DNA of 64,000 nt from Macrococcus bovicus (GTDB taxonomy: Bacteria > Bacillota > Bacilli > Staphylococcales > Staphylococcaceae). Every line of letters starts with the position of its first letter. The first letter of the stretch is position 1. The notes below the pieces were generated by a model. That model worked only from the letters and a program-made list of their open reading frames with translations, ran no database searches and was not told the origin of the DNA. Both the position numbers and the translations under genes were made by a program. Shown in pieces: positions 45,817 to 56,361 of the stretch. Location of the stretch: the NCBI RefSeq assembly GCF_004359575.1, contig NZ_SCWF01000002.1, positions 152,991-216,990 on the forward strand, in the 5' to 3' direction.

Positions 45817-46182
45817 GAGAAGTGCCGGAAAGCTGAGTGATGAGCGACAAAAGGGATTTATCGCTCATAACTGCCATGAGAAGTGCCGGAAAGCTGAGAT
45901 ATGAGCGACAAAGTGGATTTATCGCTCATAACTGCCATAAGAAGTGCCGGAAAGCTGAGATATGAGCGACAAAGTGGATTTATCGCTCATAACTGCCATA
46001 AGAAGTGCCGGAAAGCTGAGATATGAGCGACAAAGTGGATTTATCGCTCATAACTGCCATGAGAAGTGCGGGAAAGCTGAGTTATGAGCGACAAAGTGGA
46101 TTTATCGCTCATAACTGCCATAAGAAGTGCCGGAAAGCTGAGATATGAGCGACAAAGTGGATTTATCGCTCATAACTGCCAT
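45817..46182. repeat. Six tandem copies of a 61-bp hairpin-forming repeat
   Basis: Units are exactly 61 bases: 45817-45877, 45878-45938, 45939-45999, 46000-46060, 46061-46121 and 46122-46182. They are nearly identical, with the first most divergent and single changes elsewhere. Each holds an inverted repeat ATGAGCGA...TCGCTCAT around CAAAGTGGATTTA; in unit 5 the arms extend to GTTATGAGCGA and TCGCTCATAAC. Since 61 is not a multiple of three, no reading frame is preserved. A 12-base sequence CTGAGTGATGAG occurs at 45808-45819 and again at 45833-45844. No known staphylococcal repeat family (such as STAR) was recognised. The rest of the 45797-46223 gap holds only the rqcH terminator. Confidence 0.95.
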
Positions 46183-46185
46183 GTT

Positions 46186-46225
46186 AAAAAGACAAGACCG
46201 TGCAGTCCATGCACGGTCTTGTCTT
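46186..46225 (-). terminator. Terminator after rqcH
   Basis: A stem of 16 bp, AAGACAAGACCGTGCA and TGCACGGTCTTGTCTT (46210-46225), with five-base loop. Its left A-run is the T-run on the minus strand. It overlaps the rqcH stop codon and borders the last 61-bp repeat. Confidence 0.9.
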
Positions 46226-47885
46226 ATTTGACTCTCATCTGGTCGACAATCTGTTTTTCAGGGTCGACGTATATGGTTGACTGATCCGTATATGTCACGA
46301 ATCCGGGCTTTGCACCACTTGGCTTATGCACATGTCTGATTAATGTATAGTCTACAGGGACACTGGCCGATTGACCGGCTTTTGAATAGTAAGCGGCAAG
46401 CATAGCTGCATCCATCAGGTCACTGTCACTCGGGTCTTTTTTCATGATGACGACATGGGAACCAGGTATATCCTTCGTATGGAACCATGTATAATCCTTA
46501 CGTGCGACTTTGTGGGTCAGATAATCATTCTGCAGATTATTTTTTCCTACTAATATCTCGGTCCCTTCAGATGACTGATATTTTTCCAGGACGACTTTGT
46601 CCTTGCCTTTCATTTTCTGTTTTTGGCGCTTTCTGAGCAGGCCCTGTTCCATCAGTTCTGCACGCATCCCCTCGATATCTTCATAGGTGATATAGGAGAG
46701 CTGTCCTTCAAGGTTCTCAAGATAAGCGATCTCTTCTTCTGTCTCTTTGATCTGACTTGCTGCATGAACTTTACGTGTTTTCAGCTTGTTGTACTGCTTA
46801 TAATAGTATTGCGCATTTTCTGCAGGTGACTTGCGCGGATTCAGAGGAATCGTGATGTTCTCATTTGTATAATAGTTGAATGCCTCAAATTCAGACATGC
46901 CGTTTTTCAGCTGATACATATTGGCGGTGATCAGTTCGCCGAAGAGCTGGACATCCTCCATTGTTCGGGTTTCTTCCAGTTCATTGACGAGCTTCTCCAG
47001 TTTTTTTCTGTCCTTGTGCAGCAGCTGTGTGATGTGGCGGCTGAGATCGATGCTGCGGGACTTGATGCGTTCACGTTCACCGCGTTCGTTGAAATAGTAG
47101 TCGAGTAACTCTGATAACGTCTCAAAGGTCTGATCAGGTGTACCCAGGGTCTCAAGCGGCATGAAGTAGAAGAATTCCTTGGGCGCCCGGTTATAGTAGA
47201 CAGGCTGTACCTTTTCTGACTTGGCCATAAACTTCCTGAAGGCAGTATCGACGTCATCGTCCAGTGCGAGCAGTTCATCTATGGCGAGCGGACTGAATCC
47301 CTCGATAACGTTCAGGAGCTGGCGGCGGACAGGAGCCGTATCAAGAAAATCAGAGACCCGTTCCAGCGTATAAGGGTTGTGTTTAGTTGCTGTCGGCGGC
47401 TCCTCGTACTTGAAGCCGGGCATGATTGTCCGCGCGGCATTGGTATTCGGCGTCAGATGCTTCATGCTTTCTAAGATCTTACCCACGTCATCCGTTAATA
47501 TCACATTGCTGTGCTTGCCCATCAGTTCGATGACAAGACGGCGCTTGACGGGATCACCGATCTCATCGGTATTGTCAATATCGATGAAGACAATGCGGTC
47601 ATTCCCTTTTTGGCGGAAGCCTTTGATAATACCGCCTTCCAGATGTTTACGAAGTACGCGCAGAAACATCGGGGGTTCAAAAGGATTCGGCGCCTTATTA
47701 TCTGTCAAGTGCAGCCGTGCAAAATTCGGATGCGCTGAAATCAGTAGCTGCTGATTTTTACGGTTCGCACGGACAGTCAGAATAATGGTCTGGTTGTCCG
47801 GCTGCGTTATTTTATTAATACGTCCTGAGACGAGGAATTGTAACTCTTCGAGCATCTTGCCCGTAAATAATCCATCAAATGCCAT
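46224..47885 (-). CDS. rqcH: Ribosome quality control protein RqcH (NFACT family; annotated FbpA/fibronectin-binding in older work)
   Basis: 553 residues, typical of NFACT. The N-terminal NFACT-N domain starts MAFDGLFTGKMLEELQFLVSGRI, coiled coils lie at about 270-330 and 360-410, and the NFACT-R domain holds YTWFHTKDIPGSHVVI near residue 465. RqcH binds split 50S subunits with stalled peptidyl-tRNA and adds alanine tails. In staphylococci the protein has also been reported as a fibronectin binder. AGAGGTGA on the minus strand supports the ATG. It is divergent from gmk. Confidence 0.94.
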   Translation of the reverse strand: MAFDGLFTGKMLEELQFLVSGRINKITQPDNQTIILTVRANRKNQQLLISAHPNFARLHLTDNKAPNPFEPPMFLRVLRKHLEGGIIKGFRQKGNDRIVFIDIDNTDEIGDPVKRRLVIELMGKHSNVILTDDVGKILESMKHLTPNTNAARTIMPGFKYEEPPTATKHNPYTLERVSDFLDTAPVRRQLLNVIEGFSPLAIDELLALDDDVDTAFRKFMAKSEKVQPVYYNRAPKEFFYFMPLETLGTPDQTFETLSELLDYYFNERGERERIKSRSIDLSRHITQLLHKDRKKLEKLVNELEETRTMEDVQLFGELITANMYQLKNGMSEFEAFNYYTNENITIPLNPRKSPAENAQYYYKQYNKLKTRKVHAASQIKETEEEIAYLENLEGQLSYITYEDIEGMRAELMEQGLLRKRQKQKMKGKDKVVLEKYQSSEGTEILVGKNNLQNDYLTHKVARKDYTWFHTKDIPGSHVVIMKKDPSDSDLMDAAMLAAYYSKAGQSASVPVDYTLIRHVHKPSGAKPGFVTYTDQSTIYVDPEKQIVDQMRVK

Positions 47886-47988
47886 TTATTTCACCTCTAT
47901 ATGATATTTATTTAGTTTAACACTCGAAGCTAAGAATATAAAATGAAGCATGTATTTTTCAAAAAATATATGTTACTCTTATTAATAA

Positions 47989-48638
<650 letters not shown>

Positions 48639-48639
<1 letters not shown>

Positions 48640-48833
48640 TGTTATATCCACCATTAGATAAAATCAAAGAAAATGTAAATTCAAAATACCTGGTCGTGAC
48701 ACTCGCGGCAAAACGTGCACGTGAACTTCAGGACAATCCTGATTCAAACTTACTGGAACGATATGTTTCATATAAACCGGTCGGACAGGCTCTGGAAGAA
48801 GTAGCTGCCGGTCGTATCCATGTAGAAGAATAA
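48639..48833 (+). CDS. rpoZ: RNA polymerase omega subunit
   Basis: 64 residues. MLYPPLDKIKENVNSKYLVV and ARELQDN, then KPVGQALEEVAAGRI, match the Firmicute omega subunit. It assists folding and assembly of beta-prime. It is coupled to gmk and is followed directly by a terminator. A small protein, but a secure identification. Confidence 0.96.
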
Positions 48834-48856
48834 GTCGGCGATCGCCGGCTTTTTTG
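48832..48856 (+). terminator. Terminator after rpoZ
   Basis: GTCGGCGATCGCCGGC (from 48834) forms a compact GC-rich stem overlapping the rpoZ stop and followed by six Ts. Confidence 0.8.
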
Positions 48857-48873
48857 TTTGCAGAAGATTCATG

Positions 48874-48879
48874 TATAAT
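48874..48879 (+). promoter_or_regulatory. -10 box of the coaBC-priA promoter
   Basis: A perfect TATAAT, 28 bases before the coaBC ATG. The matching -35 region is T-rich and weak. GAGGAGG (48895-48901) is the ribosome site. Confidence 0.55.
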
Positions 48880-48906
48880 AGTAGTACTATCAATGAGGAG
48901 GCCGTC

Positions 48907-50097
48907 ATGAAGATCTTATTAAGTGTAACAGGGGGCATCGCCGCTTATAAGGCGATTGACCTGACCAGTAAACTCGTACAGCGTAACCATGAAGTGAAAG
49001 TCATGATGACACCGTCTGCGAGAGAATTTATCACACCTCTGCCGTTTCAGGCACTTAGCCGTCACGAAGTCCATAGCGATATCTTTGACGAGACAGAGCC
49101 GGACGTCATCAAACATATCGATCTGGCAGACTGGGCGGATATCAACATCATCGCACCGGCGACCGCTTCTACTATCGGTAAACTGGCACATGGCATCGCA
49201 GACAATATGGTGACGACTACGCTGATTGCATCGACCAAGCCGACATTCATCGCACCGGCGATGAACAGCAATATGTACAGCCACCCGGCTGTTCAGGAGA
49301 ACATCCGGAAATTAAGTGCGATGGGATACCATTTTATCGATCCAGGCAGCGGTTTTCTGGCATGCGGTTATATCGCGAAAGGACGTATGTCTGAGCCGCT
49401 CGACATCATCAGGGCGGTCGAGGCGTTTCAAGTCGCAAAGCAGTACCAGAATGACTTAAAAGGGAAGAAGATACTGGTGACAGCGGGTCCGACGATTGAA
49501 CGGATTGACGCTGTTCGATATTTGACGAACAATTCAAGCGGCCGCATGGGCTATGCAATTGCTGAAGCGGCACAGCTGCGCGGTGCGGATGTCACACTCG
49601 TCAGTGGTCCTGTTCAGCTGGAGGTACCGAACAATGTCCGTTTCATACAGGTGGAAAGTGCAGCTGAGATGTTTGACGCGGTGACGAAGCGCATGGACCA
49701 GGATATCATTATCAAGGCAGCAGCAGTCGCAGATTATACGACCGAAAGACAGCACGGCAAGATAAAGAAAAAAGACGAGGATCTGACGCTGACCCTGCAA
49801 CGTACACAGGATATTCTGAAATATTTAGGCGAACGTAAGACGACTCAGTATCTGGCAGGATTCGCCGCAGAAACAGAGCAGGTGGAGATGTACGCGCGCG
49901 GTAAACTTGCCAAGAAAAATGCAGATGTCATCATCGCCAATAATGTCGGTGACTCGTCTATCGGCTTCAAATCAGACCAGAACGCGGTTGAGATGTTCTT
50001 CAGAAACGGCATGAGCCGTAAAATCGGGAAAATGCCGAAACGGGAGATGGCCCATGAAATACTGACAGCTATTAAGCAGGATATTCATGTACGCTAG
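48907..50097 (+). CDS. coaBC: Bifunctional phosphopantothenoylcysteine decarboxylase / phosphopantothenate-cysteine ligase
   Basis: 396 residues from the ATG at 48907. The N-terminal flavin decarboxylase half shows VTGGIAAYKA, the APAMNSNMYSHPAVQ substrate clamp and LACGYIAKGRM with the catalytic cysteine. The C-terminal ligase half begins near residue 185 with KKILVTAGPTIERIDAVR and has RYLTNNSSGRMGYAIAEAA. It makes 4'-phosphopantetheine for coenzyme A. A start at 48871 would lie over the -10 box and is rejected. It overlaps priA by 11 bases. Confidence 0.95.
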   Translation: MKILLSVTGGIAAYKAIDLTSKLVQRNHEVKVMMTPSAREFITPLPFQALSRHEVHSDIFDETEPDVIKHIDLADWADINIIAPATASTIGKLAHGIADNMVTTTLIASTKPTFIAPAMNSNMYSHPAVQENIRKLSAMGYHFIDPGSGFLACGYIAKGRMSEPLDIIRAVEAFQVAKQYQNDLKGKKILVTAGPTIERIDAVRYLTNNSSGRMGYAIAEAAQLRGADVTLVSGPVQLEVPNNVRFIQVESAAEMFDAVTKRMDQDIIIKAAAVADYTTERQHGKIKKKDEDLTLTLQRTQDILKYLGERKTTQYLAGFAAETEQVEMYARGKLAKKNADVIIANNVGDSSIGFKSDQNAVEMFFRNGMSRKIGKMPKREMAHEILTAIKQDIHVR

Positions 50098-52465
50098 AAT
50101 TGTCGTCGATGTCAATGCGAAACGAGTCGACAGGCTGTTTGACTATGAGGTGCCCGAGCAGCTGAAGTCTGTTGTGCAGATCGGCATGCGGGTAGTCGTC
50201 CCGTTCGGACCGAGAAAGAGACAGGGCTATATCATCGAGCTGATGGATGAGGCGCATGAAAAAGAGCTTAAATCTATCCTGCATATCCAGGATATGACAC
50301 CGGAGCTCAACAAGGAACTTATTGCCTTAAGTGAATGGATGCAGACGACGCATATCGCAAAAAGGATCGCCGTACTGGACATCATGCTGCCGCGTGCAGT
50401 GAAAGGCAAGTATCACAAAGTCTATCGTCTGGAGGAACCGGAGGAAATCAGTGATGAACTCTACACCCTTTTCAGAAAACAGCAGGTCCGTATCAGCTCG
50501 CTGTCTGCGGATGACATCCTCAAGCTGAAACCTTATGTTGAATCGGGTGTCATTACTGAAGATATAGAGGTCAATCAGCAGCAGCAGGTCAAGACACTTA
50601 AAGCGGTTGAACTGTGTGATATCAATGTGGAGCAGGCACTCGCGACCTTGCGCAGCGACAAGCAGAAGGACTGTCTTCTGTCACTTGCAGATGAAGGCAG
50701 ACTGACTCTGAAGGAATTGAAGGCGCGTGACTTCTCAGCTGCTGTAGTATCAGGTCTTGAGAAGAAGGGGCTCATCAGAAAGATAGAGATAGAAGCTGCA
50801 CGTGATCCGTTTGCGCACCGCACGGTCCATCCTGACGCCAAAAAGGTGCTTCTGACTGAGCAGCAGGCCGCCTATAACCGCATCAGACAATCCATCGATG
50901 ACGAAGAACATCGCGTCTTCCTGCTGCACGGTATAACTGGAAGCGGGAAGACGGAAGTCTATCTGCAGACGATTGCGGATGTGCTGGCTCAGAATAAGAC
51001 CGCCCTCATGCTGGTACCTGAAATTGCGCTGACACCGCAGATGGTGGAGCGTTTTAAAGCCCGCTTCGGCGATGAAGTCGCAGTCATGCACTCCGGGCTC
51101 AGCATCGGCGAGCGCTATGATGAGTGGCGCAAGATCAGAAGCGGTCAGGCACGGGTGTCTGTCGGCGCACGCTCCAGTGTCTTTGCACCGTTTGAAAATT
51201 TAGGCATCATCATTATTGATGAAGAGCATGAGGCAAGCTATAAGCAGGAAGATTATCCGAGGTATCATGCACGTGACGTGGCATTCTGGCGCGGCAGTTA
51301 CCATAACTGTCCGGTTGTTCTAGGCAGTGCTACGCCGTCGCTTGAAAGCTATGCACGGGCGGAAAAAGGGGTCTATGAACTCCTGACCATCCAGACGAGA
51401 GCCAATCAGTTTCCGGTGCCTACTGTCCAGGTCGTCAATATGCGTGATGAGCTTGCTGCAGGCAACCGTTCGATGTTTTCGGCGGAACTGACCCGGGCCA
51501 TCAACGACCGGATCCAAAAAGGTGAGCAGATCGTCCTGTTCCTGAACAGAAGAGGGCATGCACAGTTTCTTCTCTGCCGCGACTGCGGACATGTACCGAA
51601 CTGTCCGAACTGTGATATCAGTCTGACTTATCATAAGGTGACAGACGAACTGAAATGTCATTACTGCGGACACAAGGAATATAAGCCGCTCACCTGTCCG
51701 AACTGTGAGAGTGAACACATCCGTGAGATGGGTGTCGGCACCCAGAAGGTGGAGGAACTCATCTATCAGCATTTTGAAGGGGCGAGGGTCATCCGGATGG
51801 ATAATGATACGACCTCCCGTAAAGGCGCGCACGAGCAGCTGCTGACAAAATTCAAGAATCAGGAAGCGAATATTCTGCTCGGCACCCAGATGATAGCGAA
51901 GGGACTGGATTTCCCGAATATCACATTAGTCGGTGTGCTGAATGCTGATACCATGCTGAACCTCCCGGACTTCAGAAGCAGCGAGCGGACCTTCCAGCTG
52001 CTCACTCAAGTGGCCGGGCGCGCAGGCCGGGCTGATAAAGAGGGCCATGTCATCATTCAGACGTACAATCCTGAACATTACGCCGTGCAGTATGCTAAAA
52101 ACAATGACTATGCGGGTTTCTACAAAGAAGAGATGACGTACCGGAAGATCGGCAAGTATCCGCCTTACTATTATTTGGTCAATCTGGTCTTCAGCCATGC
52201 AGAGATGAAGGAGGTGCTGCTTGAAAGTAAACACATTCACCAGACGTTGCTCCAGCACCTCTCGCCGTCCAGTTACGTGCTGGGGCCCGCCCCCTGCACC
52301 ATCGCGCGCATCAATAATCAGTACCGCTTTCAAATCATCATTAAATTCAAAAGTGAGCCGGCACTTTTGGAGGCGCTCACCTACCTCGATGATCATTATT
52401 ATGATAAGTTCGTTAAGAACAAGTTTTCCTTAAGCATCGATATCAATCCGCAGATGCTGATGTAA
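50087..52465 (+). CDS. priA: Primosomal replication protein PriA (helicase)
   Basis: 792 residues. The N-terminal DNA-binding domain is followed by a superfamily 2 helicase core: Walker A GITGSGKTEVY near residue 285, Walker B IIDEEHEASYKQED near 380, and later GTQMIAKGLDFPNI and QVAGRAGR. Eight zinc cysteines are inserted between the helicase lobes (CRDCGHVPNCPNC, CHYCGHKEYKPLTCPNC). It restarts stalled replication forks. It overlaps coaBC, matching the order in Bacillus. Confidence 0.97.
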   Translation: MYARIVVDVNAKRVDRLFDYEVPEQLKSVVQIGMRVVVPFGPRKRQGYIIELMDEAHEKELKSILHIQDMTPELNKELIALSEWMQTTHIAKRIAVLDIMLPRAVKGKYHKVYRLEEPEEISDELYTLFRKQQVRISSLSADDILKLKPYVESGVITEDIEVNQQQQVKTLKAVELCDINVEQALATLRSDKQKDCLLSLADEGRLTLKELKARDFSAAVVSGLEKKGLIRKIEIEAARDPFAHRTVHPDAKKVLLTEQQAAYNRIRQSIDDEEHRVFLLHGITGSGKTEVYLQTIADVLAQNKTALMLVPEIALTPQMVERFKARFGDEVAVMHSGLSIGERYDEWRKIRSGQARVSVGARSSVFAPFENLGIIIIDEEHEASYKQEDYPRYHARDVAFWRGSYHNCPVVLGSATPSLESYARAEKGVYELLTIQTRANQFPVPTVQVVNMRDELAAGNRSMFSAELTRAINDRIQKGEQIVLFLNRRGHAQFLLCRDCGHVPNCPNCDISLTYHKVTDELKCHYCGHKEYKPLTCPNCESEHIREMGVGTQKVEELIYQHFEGARVIRMDNDTTSRKGAHEQLLTKFKNQEANILLGTQMIAKGLDFPNITLVGVLNADTMLNLPDFRSSERTFQLLTQVAGRAGRADKEGHVIIQTYNPEHYAVQYAKNNDYAGFYKEEMTYRKIGKYPPYYYLVNLVFSHAEMKEVLLESKHIHQTLLQHLSPSSYVLGPAPCTIARINNQYRFQIIIKFKSEPALLEALTYLDDHYYDKFVKNKFSLSIDINPQMLM

Positions 52466-52499
52466 AGTTCCTTATTCCATGGAGTAAGGAACTTTTATT
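52464..52499 (+). terminator. Terminator after priA
   Basis: An 11-bp stem, AAAGTTCCTTA (52464-52474) and TAAGGAACTTT (52485-52495), with a further TCC/GGA pairing inside, then a T-rich tail. Confidence 0.88.
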
Positions 52500-52528
52500 T
52501 GCTTACAGGGCAGTGATTCATTTATACT
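52499..52528 (+). promoter_or_regulatory. Promoter of the def-fmt-rsmB-rlmN-prpC-prkC unit
   Basis: TTGCTT (52499-52504) and TATACT (52523-52528) with an 18-base spacer lie between the priA terminator and def. AGGAGG precedes def. Confidence 0.6.
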
Positions 52529-52563
52529 AATATGATGCATAAAAAAGAGTAGGAGGTCTCAAG

Positions 52564-53049
52564 ATGACCGTAAAAAAACTGATTGACCAACATGATAGAC
52601 TGCTGCACCGTGAAGTGAAGGATGTCACAAAGTTTGATGATTCGCTGCGCCAGCTGATCCTGGATCTGGAAGATACGATGTATGAGTCAGATGGCGTGGG
52701 TATCGCCGCTCCTCAGATCGGGGTGGATCTGAAAGTGGCTGTCGTGGATATGGAGGAGGACGGTATTCTTCAGCTGATTAATCCTGTGATCACCCATTAT
52801 TCAGCAGAGACAGCTGTGGATATAGAAGGCTGCCTCAGCCTGCCGGATGTATTTGGCGAAGTACCGAGAAGTGTTAAAATAGAACTGACGGGTAACGATC
52901 TGAAAGGCAATACCGTTGAAATGACTGCTTTCGATGATATCGCCCGGGTCATTCAGCATGAGGTGGATCATTTATATGGTCATCTGTTCACAGAGAAGAT
53001 GACACGGGAAGTCAGTCCTGAAGAACTGGAGGAGATGTATCATGACTAG
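52564..53049 (+). CDS. def: Peptide deformylase
   Basis: 161 residues. All three metalloprotease motifs are present: [17 protein letters not shown] with the metal cysteine, and [10 protein letters not shown] with the two metal histidines and catalytic glutamate. It removes the formyl group from new proteins. It overlaps fmt by eight bases, pairing formylation of initiator tRNA with deformylation. Short type 1-like form; a second deformylase may exist elsewhere. Confidence 0.96.
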   Translation: MTVKKLIDQHDRLLHREVKDVTKFDDSLRQLILDLEDTMYESDGVGIAAPQIGVDLKVAVVDMEEDGILQLINPVITHYSAETAVDIEGCLSLPDVFGEVPRSVKIELTGNDLKGNTVEMTAFDDIARVIQHEVDHLYGHLFTEKMTREVSPEELEEMYHD

Positions 53050-53968
53050 CATTATTTTTATGGGGACGCCTGATTTCTCAGGCCCTATTTTAGAGGCAGT
53101 CGCAGCAGAGTACGAAGTCATCGCGGTGGTGACGCAGCCTGATAAACCTGTCGGCCGTAAAAAGGTGATGACGCCGCCGCCAGTCAAAGTGACTGCTGAA
53201 AAATTAGGCATCAAGGTCCTGCAGCCTGCGAGACTGACAGGTTCAGATGAACTGGCAGCAGTCATCGCCATGCAGCCCGACTTGATAGTGACAGCGGCAT
53301 ACGGTCAGCTGCTGCCGGAGGAACTGCTCGCGGCACCGCGGCTCGGCTGTATCAATGTGCACGCGAGCCTGCTGCCGAAGTATCGCGGCGGTGCGCCGAT
53401 TCATTATGCCGTGATGAACGGTGAGAAGGAGACGGGGGTTTCAATCATGTATATGGTGAAGAAACTGGATGCAGGGGATGTCATCAGTCAGCGTGCCATT
53501 CCGATTGAAGAAGCAGATGATGTCGGCACTCAGCATGATAAGCTGTCGGCATTAGGTGTCGAGCTGTTGATGGAGACCCTCCCTGCGATTATCAGTGGCA
53601 CCAATCAGCGGCTGCCTCAGGACGAGAGTCTTGTTACATTTGCTTCTAACATCAGCCGTGAAGATGAACGGGTGACATTCGACCGTACGACGCCAGAAGT
53701 CCATAACCATATTCGCGGCCTGTCACCCTGGCCGGTCGGCTATGCACAGCTGGAAGGACAGAATATGAAGCTCTGGTCAGCGCGCCGTGCAGCAGGTGAC
53801 GGTCAACCAGGAGAGATTCTCGCGGCAGACAAAGAAGGCCTGCTGGTTGCGACATCTGACGGGGCCGTCCTGCTGACAGAGATACAGCCGGCGGGTAAGA
53901 AGCGGATGGCTGCAGGCGACTACGCTGCTGGCCGTAAAGACTTAATCGGGAAGGTGTTCAATGGATAA
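53042..53968 (+). CDS. fmt: Methionyl-tRNA formyltransferase
   Basis: 308 residues. The N-terminal formyltransferase domain holds [17 protein letters not shown], the formyl-carrier motif region [20 protein letters not shown] and the catalytic N-H-D set; a C-terminal OB-fold tRNA-binding domain starts near residue 205. It uses 10-formyl-tetrahydrofolate on Met-tRNA. GGAGGAG in the def end is its ribosome site. It overlaps rsmB by eight bases. Confidence 0.97.
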   Translation: MTSIIFMGTPDFSGPILEAVAAEYEVIAVVTQPDKPVGRKKVMTPPPVKVTAEKLGIKVLQPARLTGSDELAAVIAMQPDLIVTAAYGQLLPEELLAAPRLGCINVHASLLPKYRGGAPIHYAVMNGEKETGVSIMYMVKKLDAGDVISQRAIPIEEADDVGTQHDKLSALGVELLMETLPAIISGTNQRLPQDESLVTFASNISREDERVTFDRTTPEVHNHIRGLSPWPVGYAQLEGQNMKLWSARRAAGDGQPGEILAADKEGLLVATSDGAVLLTEIQPAGKKRMAAGDYAAGRKDLIGKVFNG

Positions 53969-55265
53969 GAACGTCAGAATGGTCGCACTTGAAATTCTGG
54001 ATGATGTCCTGACTGCAGGTGGCTACAGCAATTTGCTGATCAACGCTGCAATCAAGGAAGGAAAAGTAGAGGAGAAGGACCGTGCACTCCTGACTGAGCT
54101 CGTCTACGGTACGCTGCAGCATAAGCTGACGCTTGAATATTATATAGAGCCTTTTATTAAGGCGAACCTTAAAGGATGGATGAAACGCCTGCTGCTTATG
54201 AGCGTCTATCAGGCCGTCTATTTAACGAAGATTCCCGACCATGCCATCATCAATGAGGCGGTCGAGATCACTAAACGGAGAGGTTCTTATTCAGGTGCAA
54301 AGACCATCAACGCTATACTCCGTCACTTTCAGCGCAGTGAGTTGCGTTCATTTGCTGAAATCAAAGATGACCTGAAGCGTCTGAGCATTGAGACGAGTAC
54401 ACCGCTGTGGCTGGTCAAGCACTGGAAGACACATTTCGGTCTTGAAGTCACGCGCAGAATCTGTCTGAATCTGCTTGAACGGCCGGATACAAGTGTCCGT
54501 GTCAATACGACAAGAATCACGGTTGAGGATGCCATCACTCGTCTTAGAGCTGAAGGTTTTACAGTAAGACAGTCTGATGTCGTGCCGGAATGTCTGTTTA
54601 TTGAGGGCCCGCCGATTGTGCAGACCCGCCTGTTCAAGGATGGCCTTGTCTCTGTACAGGATGCCTCCAGTATGCTGGTGGCCCATATCATGGACCCGGA
54701 ACCGGGCGATCATATTCTGGATACATGCAGTGCCCCGGGCGGCAAGACCTGTCATATGGCAGAGAAACTGAATCAGACAGGCCATATCGATGCACATGAT
54801 ATACATGAGCACAAACTTGATCTGATTGAGTTCAATTTACGTAAGCTGCGTCTGGCGAATGTCGCTGTTTCACTTCACGATGCACGCGCACCGTTTGACA
54901 GACAATATGATAAGGTGCTGGTTGATGCACCGTGCAGCGGTCTAGGGGTTGCAAAGCGTAAGCCGGAGATTAAATATGAGAAGACTGCTAAAGATATCGA
55001 CAACTTATGGCCGCTGCAGCTTGATATTCTGCGCAATGCCGCAGATGCTGTCAAGCCGGGCGGACTGATGATATACTCTACATGTACAATTGAACAGATG
55101 GAAAACGAAAATGTCGTCTATTCATTTATCAAAGAAAACAGAGATTTCGAAATAGAACCGATTGAACTTGCGGGTGAAACCCATCAGACCTTGCAGATTC
55201 TGCCGCATGATTTTAATGCCGATGGTTTCTTTATTGCGAAACTGAGAAGAAAGGATGTGTCTTAA
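53961..55265 (+). CDS. rsmB: 16S rRNA (cytosine-967 C5)-methyltransferase RsmB
   Basis: 434 residues. An N-terminal NusB-like RNA-binding domain (about 1-130) is followed by the methyltransferase with SAM motif [17 protein letters not shown] near residue 252. The two catalytic cysteines are in [12 protein letters not shown] and [17 protein letters not shown]. It also carries the older name sun. Overlaps with fmt and rlmN show it is an inner operon gene. Confidence 0.95.
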   Translation: MDKNVRMVALEILDDVLTAGGYSNLLINAAIKEGKVEEKDRALLTELVYGTLQHKLTLEYYIEPFIKANLKGWMKRLLLMSVYQAVYLTKIPDHAIINEAVEITKRRGSYSGAKTINAILRHFQRSELRSFAEIKDDLKRLSIETSTPLWLVKHWKTHFGLEVTRRICLNLLERPDTSVRVNTTRITVEDAITRLRAEGFTVRQSDVVPECLFIEGPPIVQTRLFKDGLVSVQDASSMLVAHIMDPEPGDHILDTCSAPGGKTCHMAEKLNQTGHIDAHDIHEHKLDLIEFNLRKLRLANVAVSLHDARAPFDRQYDKVLVDAPCSGLGVAKRKPEIKYEKTAKDIDNLWPLQLDILRNAADAVKPGGLMIYSTCTIEQMENENVVYSFIKENRDFEIEPIELAGETHQTLQILPHDFNADGFFIAKLRRKDVS

Positions 55266-56356
55266 TGGCACTGCTCGAGAAAAAGAAAAATAAATTCATG
55301 CCTCAATTTGAGAAGCCGTCTATCTATTCACTGCAATTAGATGAATTGAAGGACTGGCTCGCTGACCACGGTCAGCAAAGCTTTCGCGCGAAGCAGATCT
55401 TTGACTGGCTTTACGTCAAACGCGTCACGTCATTCGAGGAGATGACGAACCTATCCAAGGATCTGCGTGACCAGCTCGAAGCGAATTTTGTGATGACCAC
55501 ACTTAAAACGGTTGTGAAACAGGAGAGTAAGGACGGCACGATCAAGTTCCTTTTTGAACTGCAGGATGGTTATACGATTGAAACGGTGCTGATGCGGCAT
55601 GATTACGGCAACTCCGTCTGTGTCACCACGCAGGTCGGCTGCCGTATCGGTTGTACTTTCTGCGCCAGCACACTGGGCGGCTTAAAACGAAATCTAGAAG
55701 CAGGTGAGATCGTCGCGCAGGTGCTGAATGTGCAGATGGCACTGGATGCAACAGAGGAACGGGTCAGCCATGTCGTGATCATGGGTATCGGAGAACCGTT
55801 TGAGAACTACGATGAAATGATGGACTTCCTTAAAATCATCAATCATGACAACGGGCTGAATATCGGTGCGCGTCATATCACAGTCTCAACTTCAGGCGTA
55901 GTCCCGCGTATTTATGACTTTGCAGATGAAGAGCTGCAGATCAACTTCGCGCTAAGTCTTCACGCAGCAGACAATGATGTCAGATCCCGTCTGATGCCGA
56001 TCAACCGTGCCTATAATCTCGACAAACTGATGCCGGCCATTGAATACTATACCGAGAAAACGGGCCGTCGTATCACATTTGAGTATGGCTTGTTCGGCGG
56101 GGTCAATGATCAGGTCCAGCATGCAAGGGAACTGGCTAAGCTCATCAAACATCTGAACTGTCATGTCAACCTGATACCCGTCAATCATGTGCCTGAAAGG
56201 GACTATGTCCGTACGTCCAAGGAGGACATCTTCAAGTTCGAGAAGGAACTGAAACGTAATGGCATCAACGCGACAATCAGACGTGAACATGGCTCTGATA
56301 TTGACGCGGCATGTGGTCAGTTAAGAGCGAAAGAACGACAAGAAGAAACGAGGTAA
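55265..56356 (+). CDS. rlmN: Dual-specificity 23S rRNA (A2503)/tRNA (A37) methyltransferase RlmN
   Basis: 363 residues. The radical SAM motif [11 protein letters not shown], with the CxxxCxxC spacing, is near residue 120; the C-terminal catalytic cysteine is in [14 protein letters not shown]. It methylates C2 of A2503 of 23S rRNA. Sequence along the length is nearly staphylococcal. The missing Cfr hallmarks and the core-operon position speak for the housekeeping enzyme, not the Cfr resistance methylase. The ATG overlaps the rsmB stop. Confidence 0.96.
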   Translation: MALLEKKKNKFMPQFEKPSIYSLQLDELKDWLADHGQQSFRAKQIFDWLYVKRVTSFEEMTNLSKDLRDQLEANFVMTTLKTVVKQESKDGTIKFLFELQDGYTIETVLMRHDYGNSVCVTTQVGCRIGCTFCASTLGGLKRNLEAGEIVAQVLNVQMALDATEERVSHVVIMGIGEPFENYDEMMDFLKIINHDNGLNIGARHITVSTSGVVPRIYDFADEELQINFALSLHAADNDVRSRLMPINRAYNLDKLMPAIEYYTEKTGRRITFEYGLFGGVNDQVQHARELAKLIKHLNCHVNLIPVNHVPERDYVRTSKEDIFKFEKELKRNGINATIRREHGSDIDAACGQLRAKERQEETR

Positions 56357-56361
56357 AGAGG

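Noticed and set aside
45817..46182. The 61-bp array as a CRISPR array
   Set aside because: Repeats abut directly with no unique spacers, units are longer than CRISPR repeats, and no cas gene is in the window.
46084..46284. A 66-codon open frame on the plus strand through the repeat array and the rqcH terminator
   Set aside because: It starts within a repeat unit, the 61-base period shifts the frame each unit, there is no ribosome site, and it ends antisense to rqcH.
55265..56356. rlmN as a Cfr-type resistance methylase
   Set aside because: It is in the conserved fmt-rsmB-prpC operon, and its sequence and length fit the housekeeping RlmN.
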